The notes under the pieces were generated by a model. The model searched no databases and was not told the DNA's origin. It saw only the letters and a list, made by a program, of their open reading frames with translations. Of a DNA stretch of 12,179 nt, positions 6,700 through 12,179 are shown one piece after another. The position numbers and the translations under genes were made by a program. The DNA is from SZUA-442 sp051011415 (GTDB lineage: Bacteria > Actinomycetota > Acidimicrobiia > Spongiisociales > UBA5794). Position 1 is the first letter of the stretch. The number at the start of each line of letters is the position of its first letter. Where the stretch lies: the NCBI GenBank assembly GCA_051011415.1, contig JBPCTY010000011.1, forward strand, positions 1 through 12,179. The letters run 5' to 3'.

Positions 6700-7971
6700 T
6701 CACTCAGAGCTCGATGGCTCCTGCGGTGGAAGGATGGACACTCGAGTTATCGCCTTGTCCTTCACGTCGGTCACGGTGTAGATGGCACCATCGATCGTCA
6801 CTGATTCGCCTTGTTCCGGAAGCCGCCCGAAACCTTCGAGGATGAGTCCTGCCACCGTCGTGAATTCACCCTCAGGCGCCTCCAGCCCGAGATCGACCAG
6901 GTCGTGTGCCGGGAACCGTCCGGGGACAAGCAACGCACCATCGGTCATCACTTCCACCGATGCGATGTCGCGGTCCGACTCGTCGTAGATCTCGCCCACG
7001 AGTTCCTCGACCAGGTCTTCCACAGTCACGATGCCTTCGACGCCGCCGTGCTCGTCGACGACAAGCGCCATCTGCTGATGTGCCTCCTGGAGTGTGCGCA
7101 ATGCGTCGAGGACGGGAAGCGATTCGGGGAGGTTGGGTATCGAGGCCGCCACGGTCCCAACGCGTACCAACGGGTGCTGCTTCACAAGCATCAGCACATG
7201 CACGACTCCGAGCGTCGTGTCGAGGCCTCCGTTTGTCTCAACGACCGGTACCCGCGAGAACGCTTCGTTCTCCATCGTGCGGAGGACTTCGTCAACGGTG
7301 CGGTCGGCTTCCACAAAGGTGACCTCAGTGCGAGGGGTCATCACTTCTTCAAGCGTGCGGTCTGCGACCTCGATCGCGCCGATCACAACTTGCTCGTGTG
7401 TGGGATGAAGTCCACCGCTGGCAACGATCAGATCTGCGAGTTCAGCGAGTTCGATCCGCTGCTGCTCATCATCGGTGTTGCCGCCGAAGAGGCGAACTAC
7501 TGCATCGGTCGAGATGCTGAGCACCCAAACGAACGGTGTCATGACGACCGCGAACCAGTGGAGGGGCCAGCCCATCGCTAGAGCCCACGTCTCGGACTTC
7601 TGGAGAGCGAGCCGTTTCGGAACAAGTTCGCCGAAGACGAGAGTGAAGAACGCAAGCACCAGGGTCACGAGGATGACGGCGACCGTCTCGGCTGCATCGC
7701 CAAACACTGAAAAGAGGGGCACGAGCGGTTGGGCAAGGGTCGTTGCGGCAACAGCTGATGCCAGGAAGCCGGCGAGGGTGATGCCGATCTGGATGGTGGC
7801 CAGAAAGCGAGTCGGGTTCCTTGCGAGTGACGCAACAACCGAGCCGGTGCCGCCCTGGTTGTCCAGCTGGGTCAGCTTTGGTTCGCGCAGGGAGATGAGT
7901 GCGATCTCGGTGCCAGCAAGCGATGCGTTGACCGCGATCAGTGCCAGCACTAGCGCCAGCTCTGGCCACAT
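6700..7971 (-). CDS. CNNM/DUF21 transporter with CBS pair and CorC/HlyC domain
   Basis: Membrane protein of the CNNM/CorC family, usually linked to magnesium (or cobalt) efflux and homeostasis; older annotation calls it hemolysin. The protein has 423 residues. The DUF21 transmembrane part covers about 1-165 with four hydrophobic segments, including NASLAGTEIALISL near 14-27 and FGELVPKRLAL near 113-123. The CBS pair runs from MTPRTEVTFV (211-220) through FSRVPVVE (238-245) to VVDEHGGVEGIVTVEDLVEE (304-323). The C-terminal CorC/HlyC domain covers about 335-412. The ATG at 7971 is chosen because GGAG lies eight bases before it and the protein then starts directly with its first helix; a TTG at 8058 would add 29 uncharacteristic residues. 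Polymerase IV follows after 41 bases. The upstream gap of 259 bases is rich in inverted repeats and may hold regulation. Confidence 0.93.
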   Translation of the reverse strand: MWPELALVLALIAVNASLAGTEIALISLREPKLTQLDNQGGTGSVVASLARNPTRFLATIQIGITLAGFLASAVAATTLAQPLVPLFSVFGDAAETVAVILVTLVLAFFTLVFGELVPKRLALQKSETWALAMGWPLHWFAVVMTPFVWVLSISTDAVVRLFGGNTDDEQQRIELAELADLIVASGGLHPTHEQVVIGAIEVADRTLEEVMTPRTEVTFVEADRTVDEVLRTMENEAFSRVPVVETNGGLDTTLGVVHVLMLVKQHPLVRVGTVAASIPNLPESLPVLDALRTLQEAHQQMALVVDEHGGVEGIVTVEDLVEELVGEIYDESDRDIASVEVMTDGALLVPGRFPAHDLVDLGLEAPEGEFTTVAGLILEGFGRLPEQGESVTIDGAIYTVTDVKDKAITRVSILPPQEPSSSE

Positions 7972-7979
7972 CAGGTCGT

Positions 7980-7983
7980 CTCC
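7980..7983 (-). promoter_or_regulatory. Shine-Dalgarno site deciding the CNNM start
   Basis: GGAG on the minus strand, eight bases before the ATG at 7971. It supports that start over the TTG at 8058. Confidence 0.55.
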
Positions 7984-7993
7984 GCATCTCGTC

Positions 7994-8005
7994 GTCGTCG
8001 ACGAC
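7994..8005. promoter_or_regulatory. 12-base perfect palindrome upstream of the CNNM gene
   Basis: GTCGTCGACGAC reads the same on both strands. It begins 23 bases before the CNNM ATG and touches a possible minus-strand -10, TAGAGT (8009-8004). It may be an operator, but it is built of GTC/GAC repeats, so chance is a real alternative. Confidence 0.3.
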
Positions 8006-8119
8006 TCTATCTCGCAGCACGGGCTTCCAGACCCTTCCAGCCGACTTGCATCCGGCAAGGCCTCTCAGCTACGTTGCTCTGTGTGCCTCTGGGCACAAAT
8101 CGGCGAGTGTGGGGGGCAC

Positions 8120-8142
8120 CGGCACTGTCAGGGGAAGTGCCG
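8120..8142. repeat. Hairpin 1 of the 8120-8215 cluster
   Basis: CGGCACT and AGTGCCG form a perfect seven-base stem around a nine-base loop. It lies in the non-coding gap between the oxygenase and the CNNM gene. The same gap contains no reading frame I would support as a gene. Confidence 0.5.
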
Positions 8143-8148
8143 AGCCGA

Positions 8149-8180
8149 GGATTCGAATGTGACTCTTGACATTCGAATCC
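8149..8180. repeat. Perfect 12-base inverted repeat (hairpin 2)
   Basis: GGATTCGAATGT, eight bases, then ACATTCGAATCC: twelve matched pairs with no mismatch. Each arm contains the self-complementary ATTCGAAT. It is the strongest inverted repeat I found by eye in the window. It could be an RNA stem in a leader or tail transcript, or two adjacent protein-binding sites. The TTCGAAT resembles a tRNA T-loop, but no tRNA folds around it. Confidence 0.65.
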
Positions 8181-8190
8181 AGGAATGACG

Positions 8191-8215
8191 AAGCCTCGGC
8201 GCCAGGCCGGGGCTT
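8191..8215. terminator. Terminator hairpin after the DUF2236 gene
   Basis: AAGCCTCGGC and GCCGGGGCTT form a ten-base stem with one G-T wobble and a five-base loop. It starts 16 bases past the oxygenase stop (minus strand). A short T run follows only on the plus strand (CTTTCGT), so it may work in both directions. The shape, a GC stem closed by AA/TT, is common in high-GC bacteria. Confidence 0.6.
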
Positions 8216-8230
8216 TCGTCCGCCCTCCCC

Positions 8231-9190
8231 CTAGTGCGACCCTTTCAAGTAGGTCTCCCAGCGGGGCAATACGTCGTCGGCGGGTGGCGGTCGCCGGAAC
8301 CGGACTCCTTCGGGGAAGTCGGCGTCAACACGTTCAAGGGCGATCCACCATGAGGGTGATGATCCCATCGTCCACCGCAGGGCATTGACCGTCTGGCGGC
8401 CCGTCGCTTCCGCCAAGGGAAGGCTGGATACGCCAAGCATGCCCCGGATCCGCTCGGGGATCGTCGCGACAGCTGCTTGGAACAAGATGCGATAGCCCGC
8501 AGAGATACCGGCCGGCAGCGGCGGACTCTTCAAGAACGCAACCGTTCTCTCCATGCCGGGTGACGGCGCGATGTCGGGATGTGCCTCGATCCAGTGGGCG
8601 AGGCCACTGGCAGTGACAGGTAGGTCACCAGCGTGAAGCTTCCCTCCGAGGGTGGTCTGTTCTGCAACATAGGCGTCAGCAGATTCTTCCTCGAGGGTCA
8701 TCCTGCCGTAGTGCTGGTTGGCTACAAGGAACGAGTCTGTCAGAACGTTGTGGACCCACGAGGCAAAGCCCGATCCAGAAGCCGTGTAGTTGATCCCTCG
8801 ATGCGATGCACCCTTCACAGGAACGTGAGCTCGGCGCACACGAGAAATGGCTTCTTCCACTTCTGGCATCGCACCAAACGCTGTGGCGGTGACGTACGAA
8901 CTGGTTCGAGAGAGCCGACCGAGGGGGTCTTCCTCGAAGACCGAGTGGTCGGCTACGCCCGCCACGACTTCCGGGTGAGCTGCCTGGATCAGGAGTGCGC
9001 GGATTCCTCCGACGAACGTTGCTACATCCCCCGAGATGAGCCATGTGGGCGATCCGGGGCCAAAGAGCCCTGGATCGCCCTGGTACTTCAGGGACTGCGC
9101 AAGCGGATACGCGTCGTGCGCAAACAGGCCGGCGGTCGAGTCCGCCGCCGCAGTTCGTATCAGCTCAAAAGGGTTGATTGTCATTGTCAT
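8231..9190 (-). CDS. Oxygenase MpaB family protein (DUF2236)
   Basis: Member of the family that includes fungal MpaB and bacterial latex-clearing protein, heme or metal oxygenases acting on hydrophobic chains; the substrate here is unknown. The protein has 319 residues. Family landmarks, numbered from the ATG at 9190: FGPGSPTWLISGD (43-55), LIQAAHPEVVAGVADHS (67-83), DPLGRLSRTSSYV (88-100), a VRRAHVPVKG motif (118-127) and SGFASWVHNVLTDSFL (140-155). His72 in AHP, His122 in RAHVP and His147 in WVHN are the family's recurrent histidines. There is no signal peptide. ATG at 9190 and 9184 are both possible starts. I prefer 9190 because of the promoter immediately upstream. The gene is divergent from the second glycosyltransferase. 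Confidence 0.87.
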   Translation of the reverse strand: MTMTINPFELIRTAAADSTAGLFAHDAYPLAQSLKYQGDPGLFGPGSPTWLISGDVATFVGGIRALLIQAAHPEVVAGVADHSVFEEDPLGRLSRTSSYVTATAFGAMPEVEEAISRVRRAHVPVKGASHRGINYTASGSGFASWVHNVLTDSFLVANQHYGRMTLEEESADAYVAEQTTLGGKLHAGDLPVTASGLAHWIEAHPDIAPSPGMERTVAFLKSPPLPAGISAGYRILFQAAVATIPERIRGMLGVSSLPLAEATGRQTVNALRWTMGSSPSWWIALERVDADFPEGVRFRRPPPADDVLPRWETYLKGSH

Positions 9191-9195
9191 GTCCA

Positions 9196-9224
9196 ACGGT
9201 AGGGATACGGAGTCGAACCGTCAG
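9196..9224 (-). promoter_or_regulatory. Promoter of the DUF2236 gene
   Basis: On the minus strand a -35-like CTGACG (9224-9219), a 17-base spacer and a -10-like TACCGT (9201-9196) lead into the ATG at 9190, five bases after the -10. Transcription would start at or next to the start codon, so the message would have almost no leader. No Shine-Dalgarno sequence is seen. Confidence 0.5.
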
Positions 9225-9270
9225 TCGGTTGACGGCAATGGTGCCATCGGGGATCGGAGTCGGCGTCTGC

Positions 9271-9276
9271 TAGCTT
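9271..9276 (+). promoter_or_regulatory. -10 element for a leaderless glycosyltransferase message
   Basis: TAGCTT matches the actinobacterial TAnnnT pattern and lies eight bases before the GTG at 9285. There is no Shine-Dalgarno sequence and no good -35. It supports a (nearly) leaderless start at 9285. Confidence 0.4.
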
Positions 9277-9284
9277 CGCTGCCC

Positions 9285-10511
9285 GTGGGTCTCAACATTC
9301 TGTTCTCGACCATTCCCGGTGCCGGTCACCTGTATCCGAACGTTCCGCTTGCAACCGCTCTGCGCGACGCCGGCCACGAAATTCGGATCGCAACCTCCCC
9401 TTCGTTTGCTGATGTGGTCGCCGGCACCGGCTTTGAAATGGTTCCGGTGGGCCTTGATTGGACGCAGCGCAATGTTCGCGAGGTCCTCGACATGGAGGAC
9501 CAACCCACGCACGACGCAATGATGAAGATGTTCTGGGACGTCGGTCCAAGAGCGGTCTACGAGTCGCTCACCCAGCTGGACTGGCCCGTCGATGTCATCG
9601 TGCTCGACCCGGACGAACGGGGAGCGCGCCTCTGGGGCGAGGTCAATGGCATCCCTTGGGTGAATGTCCTGAACTACATCCGCGGCGGTCCGTTGTTCGG
9701 CGCCGCACTTCCGCATGACGTTGCTGAACGTCCGGAGGTGCTGGCCAAGGGCCCAATGGCGGCAGAGAACGCTATCCGCAACGACCTCGGGCTCGGCCCG
9801 GTGCCGCTCCTGTACGGCGAGTCGATGCTGGACCGATATCTGACCCTCGATATGGCACCCGCAGGGATCACTCCATGGGAGCCTCAGCTCCGCGCCGCAA
9901 CAGCCCACCCGATGCGACCCGTCCCCCATGCTGCGGAAGTAGACGCCGATTGGGTTGAGAGGCTCGACCCCGACAAGGACATCGTCCACGTTGGCTTCGG
10001 CTCGCTCTTCTCGTATCACTCGGATGCGTATCCAAAGGTCGTCGAGGGGTTGGCTAGCGAGGGGGTGCAGCTGGTTATCAGCGCACCCGACGGCATCGAT
10101 GTCGGCGATCCGCCCGACGACGCAATCGTCGAGAGCTGGGTACCGCACCAAACGCTTCTTCCTCGCTGCAGGATCTTCATTCACCACGGGGGCTGGGGCT
10201 CGACGATTGCTGGGCTATCGCATGGGGTGCCATCGATCGTGATCCCCCACGGCGCCGATCAACCGAACAATGCCAGAGTGGTCGAAGCGTTTGGCGCTGG
10301 TCTATATCTGCATCTCTCATCGCTCGCACCGGACAAAGTGCGCGAGGCAGCACATGCGTTGCTCACCGAAGGCGTGTATCCGCTCAATGCGGAGCGGATT
10401 GCCCGCAACATCGCGGCGATGCCGTCGCCTGCGGAGGTAGTGCCTCTCATCGAGCGGCTTGCCGCCGAACGGGAACCGATCATCAACCCCGACAGGACAG
10501 AGTCTGGCTGA
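9285..10511 (+). CDS. GT-B fold glycosyltransferase, MGT/EryCIII-like (GT1 family)
   Basis: Nucleotide-sugar-dependent glycosyltransferase of the kind that decorates small molecules or lipids; the acceptor is unknown. The protein has 408 residues from the GTG at 9285. The N-terminal half opens LNILFSTIPGAGHLYPNVPL (3-22), with His15 as the probable catalytic base, then ALRDAGHEIRIATSPSFADVV. The donor half has VHVGFGSLFS (234-243), ESWVPHQTLLPRC (283-295), HHGGWGSTIAGLSHG (300-314) and PHGADQPNNARVVEAFGAG (321-339), the full GT1 signature ending in Asp-Gln. I chose the GTG because the protein then starts exactly at the first beta strand and a -10 element precedes it. An ATG at 9189 would add 32 residues of low-complexity polar sequence and overlap the oxygenase start on the other strand; it cannot be excluded. 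This gene is not a close copy of the other glycosyltransferase: the acceptor halves and the His-Gly motifs differ. Confidence 0.9.
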   Translation: MGLNILFSTIPGAGHLYPNVPLATALRDAGHEIRIATSPSFADVVAGTGFEMVPVGLDWTQRNVREVLDMEDQPTHDAMMKMFWDVGPRAVYESLTQLDWPVDVIVLDPDERGARLWGEVNGIPWVNVLNYIRGGPLFGAALPHDVAERPEVLAKGPMAAENAIRNDLGLGPVPLLYGESMLDRYLTLDMAPAGITPWEPQLRAATAHPMRPVPHAAEVDADWVERLDPDKDIVHVGFGSLFSYHSDAYPKVVEGLASEGVQLVISAPDGIDVGDPPDDAIVESWVPHQTLLPRCRIFIHHGGWGSTIAGLSHGVPSIVIPHGADQPNNARVVEAFGAGLYLHLSSLAPDKVREAAHALLTEGVYPLNAERIARNIAAMPSPAEVVPLIERLAAEREPIINPDRTESG

Positions 10512-10539
10512 CCGTCGCCACCTCTATCTGGGCGACGGT
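10511..10539 (+). terminator. Hairpin at the end of the second glycosyltransferase gene
   Basis: ACCGTCGCC and GGCGACGGT form a perfect nine-base stem with an 11-base loop, starting on the last base of the stop codon. Only TTCT follows, so termination would be of the GC-rich type with little U-tract. It ends three bases before the -10 of the next gene. Confidence 0.6.
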
Positions 10540-10541
10540 TC

Positions 10542-10547
10542 TACGGT
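10542..10547 (+). promoter_or_regulatory. -10 element for a leaderless lipoprotein message
   Basis: TACGGT (TAnnnT) lies seven bases before the ATG at 10555, the spacing expected when the transcript starts at the start codon. No Shine-Dalgarno sequence is present and the -35 is weak. Confidence 0.45.
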
Positions 10548-10554
10548 GTGGGCC

Positions 10555-11001
10555 ATGAGAAGGACCGGAATCATGCTGGCTGCCGCGATTGCCGTGCTTG
10601 CCGCGGCGTGCAGTTCGACGCCCGAACTCACCGACATCCAGGAAGATGCGTTCAACCTCGATCCTGAGTCGCCGGTGACGGCAACGGAGGTCGACAATGT
10701 GTGGATCTTCAGCCACGAACCCGATGCATTCAACGAAGCCCTTCACGGCGGGGAAGCCGAGATCCGTGACGGCTGTCTGTACGTCGACAACACGATCGTG
10801 GTGTGGCACGTTGACGACGTTCCCGCTGCTGAAGAGTTGATTGCGAACGTCGATGCAGGCACCGCTGAAGGCCTTCTCATCCCGGGTGGTGGGGTAAGTC
10901 TTGACGAGGGAGCCTCGGCGATACAGATCCCCAAGGTCATCCGCGACCGCTGCTCGACCAGCGCTGTCTGGTACGCCGCGCCACTGAGCACCCTTCCCTG
11001 A
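10555..11001 (+). CDS. Small secreted lipoprotein of unknown function
   Basis: Predicted to be exported and anchored to the outer face of the membrane. The protein has 148 residues. MRRTG is followed by a hydrophobic stretch and VLAAACSS, with lipidated Cys19. The lipobox is slightly loose, with Ala rather than Leu at -3. The mature part, about 130 residues, is acidic. It contains DGCLYVDNTIVVWHVDDVP (72-90), then EGLLIPGGGVSLDEGAS (105-121), and ends with DRCSTSAVWY (131-140). Cys74 and Cys133 could form a disulfide. The pattern of a Gly-Cys-Leu strand, a hydrophobic strand and a GGG turn looks like a small beta domain, but I do not recognise the family. It has its own promoter-like element and a hairpin on each side, so it is probably a single-gene unit. 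Confidence 0.8.
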   Translation: MRRTGIMLAAAIAVLAAACSSTPELTDIQEDAFNLDPESPVTATEVDNVWIFSHEPDAFNEALHGGEAEIRDGCLYVDNTIVVWHVDDVPAAEELIANVDAGTAEGLLIPGGGVSLDEGASAIQIPKVIRDRCSTSAVWYAAPLSTLP

Positions 11002-11033
11002 CCCTCCGGCAAACTGGGGAGGGCAAAAGGGAA
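10994..11033 (+). terminator. Nested hairpin after the lipoprotein gene
   Basis: TTCCCT (10994-10999) pairs with AGGGAA (11028-11033), and inside it CCCTCC (11002-11007) pairs with GGAGGG (11018-11023). The stop codon lies inside the structure. No clear T-tract follows, so this is a weak call. Confidence 0.35.
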
Positions 11034-11055
11034 ATCCCTCGATGATGTCGCAAGC

Positions 11056-11074
11056 GCCTTCGACGACTGAAGGC
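11056..11074 (+). repeat. Small hairpin upstream of the hydrolase promoter
   Basis: GCCTTC, seven bases, GAAGGC. It lies in the 109-base gap between lipoprotein and hydrolase, 23 bases before the hydrolase -10. It may be an operator or part of the lipoprotein terminator region; chance is possible. Confidence 0.3.
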
Positions 11075-11096
11075 CGTGAGGTCGACACCCTCCGAG

Positions 11097-11102
11097 TAGC
11101 CT
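11097..11102 (+). promoter_or_regulatory. -10 element for a leaderless hydrolase message
   Basis: TAGCCT (TAnnnT) lies eight bases before the ATG at 11111, with no Shine-Dalgarno sequence between them. The layout is the same as at 9271 and 10542. Confidence 0.45.
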
Positions 11103-11110
11103 GATCGCCA

Positions 11111-11698
11111 ATGGCCAACGTTCTCCTCTTCCACCACGCACTCGGCAGGACCGATGGTGTGCTCCGTTTCGCAGATGATCTCAGGGCCGCGGGTCACGAG
11201 GTGTCGGTGCCCGATCTCTACGGAGGTGCGGTCTTCGACGATCTCGATATTGGAGTTGCGCATGCAGACGACCTCGGGATGATGACCCTGGTCGAGGCAG
11301 GCGCGGCCATTGCAGACCAGCAGGATGTACCAACGGTGTTTGCTGGCTTCTCGCTCGGTGGGCTTGTTGCGCACAAGCTCGCACAAACTGCGCCGGCTGC
11401 CGTCGGTGCGTTGCTCTATCACTATGGCGACGTTCCGATCGAGACGTTTGGCGACGTGTGGCCCGAGTCCGTGCCCGTGCAACTCCATATCGCAGAGGAC
11501 GATCCCTTCGGCGAGGAAGAAACCCTGAAAGCATTCGTCGATGTAGCAGACCAGTCCGCAGGTGCAGAACTGATCGTCTATCCCGGCTCGGCGCATCTGT
11601 TCACCGACGCGACCTCCACCGAGTACGACGAGCAGTCGGCCTCACTCGTTCTTGAACGCACCCTCGAGTTCCTTACCCACGTCGACAACGGGGCCTAG
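11111..11698 (+). CDS. Dienelactone hydrolase-like alpha/beta hydrolase
   Basis: Cytoplasmic alpha/beta hydrolase that probably cleaves an ester, lactone or thioester; the substrate is unknown. The protein has 195 residues, slightly shorter than classical dienelactone hydrolases. LLFHHALGRTDGV near 5-17 holds the oxyanion-hole region, followed by LRAAGHEVSVPDLYGG (24-39), typical of the family. The nucleophile elbow is GFSLGG with Ser81, where classical dienelactone hydrolases carry Cys. LHIAEDDPFG (125-134) offers the acid, Asp130 or Asp131, and YPGSAHLF (157-164) gives His162. There is no signal peptide. The start follows a -10 element by eight bases, suggesting a leaderless message. The next gene begins six bases after the stop and its ribosome site overlaps that stop, so the two are one operon and probably coupled in translation. 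Confidence 0.88.
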   Translation: MANVLLFHHALGRTDGVLRFADDLRAAGHEVSVPDLYGGAVFDDLDIGVAHADDLGMMTLVEAGAAIADQQDVPTVFAGFSLGGLVAHKLAQTAPAAVGALLYHYGDVPIETFGDVWPESVPVQLHIAEDDPFGEEETLKAFVDVADQSAGAELIVYPGSAHLFTDATSTEYDEQSASLVLERTLEFLTHVDNGA

Positions 11699-11700
11699 GA
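11697..11700 (+). promoter_or_regulatory. Ribosome site overlapping the hydrolase stop codon
   Basis: AGGA shares two bases with the TAG at 11696-11698 and lies four bases before the ATG at 11705. This arrangement suggests that translation of the second gene depends on ribosomes finishing the first. Confidence 0.5.
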
Positions 11701-11704
11701 CGCC

Positions 11705-12179
11705 ATGTCGTACAAGGACCTCGCCAACCTTGATCTCTCGGCGTGGAACGCTCCAGAGCCCACCGACGACCTCAGGGTCGAACTCACGGACTGGTATCGG
11801 TACCAGCGTCACGAGTTCCAGCGCAAGCTTCGAGACCTCACACCAGAGCAACTCGCGGCGTTCTCGGTAGAGCCAGTCCAGCTGTCGGTTCTGGGTTTGG
11901 TGCGCCACATGACCCAGATGGAGGAGGGCTACGTCGGCTGGGGACTCCTCGGAGGTACGAACCCGATGCGCTACGGCGAAGAGGACTACGCAGGAGGCAC
12001 CGTCGACAGCCTCGACGACGACCTGGAAATCTACTTCGAGGCGGTTGGAGCTGCTGACCACGCGATCGCATCGATTGACTCGCTTGACACCCCTGGAGCA
12101 GGGAACGGCCGTCCGCTTCGATGGGTGTTGCTCAAGATGATCGACGAGTATGCGATCCATGCTGGGCAAGCCCACATGC
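11705..12179 (+). CDS. DinB-superfamily (DUF664) protein, 3' end cut off by the window
   Basis: Four-helix-bundle metal protein of the DinB/YfiT superfamily. In actinobacteria relatives include mycothiol-dependent enzymes such as maleylpyruvate isomerase, but the reaction here is unknown. The frame is open to the window end, giving 158 residues, close to the full family length of about 165-175. LSVLGLVRHMTQMEEGYVGW (60-79) carries His68, and RWVLLKMIDEYAIHAGQAHM (139-158) carries Glu148 and His152. His-(far)-Glu-x3-His is the metal triad reported for mycothiol-dependent maleylpyruvate isomerase. Many DUF664 proteins have HNGHAD where this one reads HAGQAH. No promoter precedes it; it is the second gene of an operon with the hydrolase. 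It shares only a name with DNA polymerase IV, also called DinB, elsewhere in the window. Confidence 0.87.
   Translation, partial: MSYKDLANLDLSAWNAPEPTDDLRVELTDWYRYQRHEFQRKLRDLTPEQLAAFSVEPVQLSVLGLVRHMTQMEEGYVGWGLLGGTNPMRYGEEDYAGGTVDSLDDDLEIYFEAVGAADHAIASIDSLDTPGAGNGRPLRWVLLKMIDEYAIHAGQAHM

Noticed and set aside
6811..7581. 256-codon open frame on the plus strand, antisense to the CNNM gene
   Set aside because: Composition is atypical (many Cys, His and Arg), it has no family features, and it lies wholly inside a conserved gene.
7972..8058. Longer CNNM protein starting at TTG 8058
   Set aside because: The extra 29 residues are polar and Cys-rich, unlike the family N-terminus, and a ribosome site precedes the ATG at 7971.
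8120..8145. SRP RNA-like hairpin (GTCAGGGGAA near 8127)
   Set aside because: The internal loops and GGAA tetraloop do not sit in the required places, and the 5' and 3' strands of an SRP RNA helix are missing.
8149..8230. tRNA gene suggested by TTCGAAT and a following terminator
   Set aside because: The arms around TTCGAAT pair with each other rather than forming a T-stem, and no acceptor stem, D-arm or anticodon arm can be placed on either strand.
9270..10187. 305-codon open frame on the minus strand, antisense to the second glycosyltransferase
   Set aside because: No domain, signal or ribosome site fits, and the plus-strand gene has full GT1 motifs throughout.
2003..10511. A glycosylated natural-product gene cluster linking the PPTase, two glycosyltransferases and the oxygenase
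   Set aside because: No polyketide or peptide synthase, sugar-biosynthesis gene or cluster regulator is present, and the candidate genes are split by housekeeping-type genes and by strand.

Overview
The window looks like chromosomal DNA of a high-GC actinobacterium, most likely from the Acidimicrobiia or a related marine or soil lineage. That is an inference. It rests on the GC-rich codon use, a PptT/EntD-like phosphopantetheinyl transferase, a DUF2236 (MpaB-type) oxygenase, a DUF664/DinB-superfamily enzyme of the kind linked to mycothiol chemistry, and several genes that appear to be read from leaderless or nearly leaderless promoters. Coding density is very high. No gap exceeds 260 bases, and I see no rRNA, tRNA, CRISPR array, insertion sequence or phage gene.

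Layout. 2-580 (+) is the 3' part of a 4'-phosphopantetheinyl transferase. 654-2006 (+) is a secreted-domain plus HupE/UreJ membrane protein, probably a metal permease. A long leftward block follows. Read in the direction of transcription it is: DUF2236 oxygenase (9190-8231), CNNM/CBS/CorC transporter (7971-6700), DNA polymerase IV (6658-5351), OsmC peroxidase (5289-4855), a MOP-type flippase (4732-3446) and a GT-B glycosyltransferase (3409-2003). The last gene meets the HupE gene tail to tail, and their stop codons overlap. A rightward block starts divergently from the oxygenase: a second GT-B glycosyltransferase (9285-10511), a small lipoprotein (10555-11001), a dienelactone-hydrolase-like enzyme (11111-11698) and a DUF664 protein cut by the window edge (11705-12179).

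How the genes may work together. Three pairings are supported by spacing: flippase plus glycosyltransferase (36 bases apart; glycan or glycolipid assembly at the membrane), CNNM transporter plus polymerase IV (41 bases), and hydrolase plus DUF664 protein (6 bases, with the ribosome site overlapping the upstream stop). OsmC, polymerase IV and the possibly mycothiol-linked DUF664 protein have a loose stress or detoxification theme, but the window shows no shared regulation. I find no clear multi-gene system that is new. The most unusual non-coding stretch is 8120-8215, where three hairpins follow each other between the oxygenase and the CNNM gene and two of their arms can pair in an alternative way.
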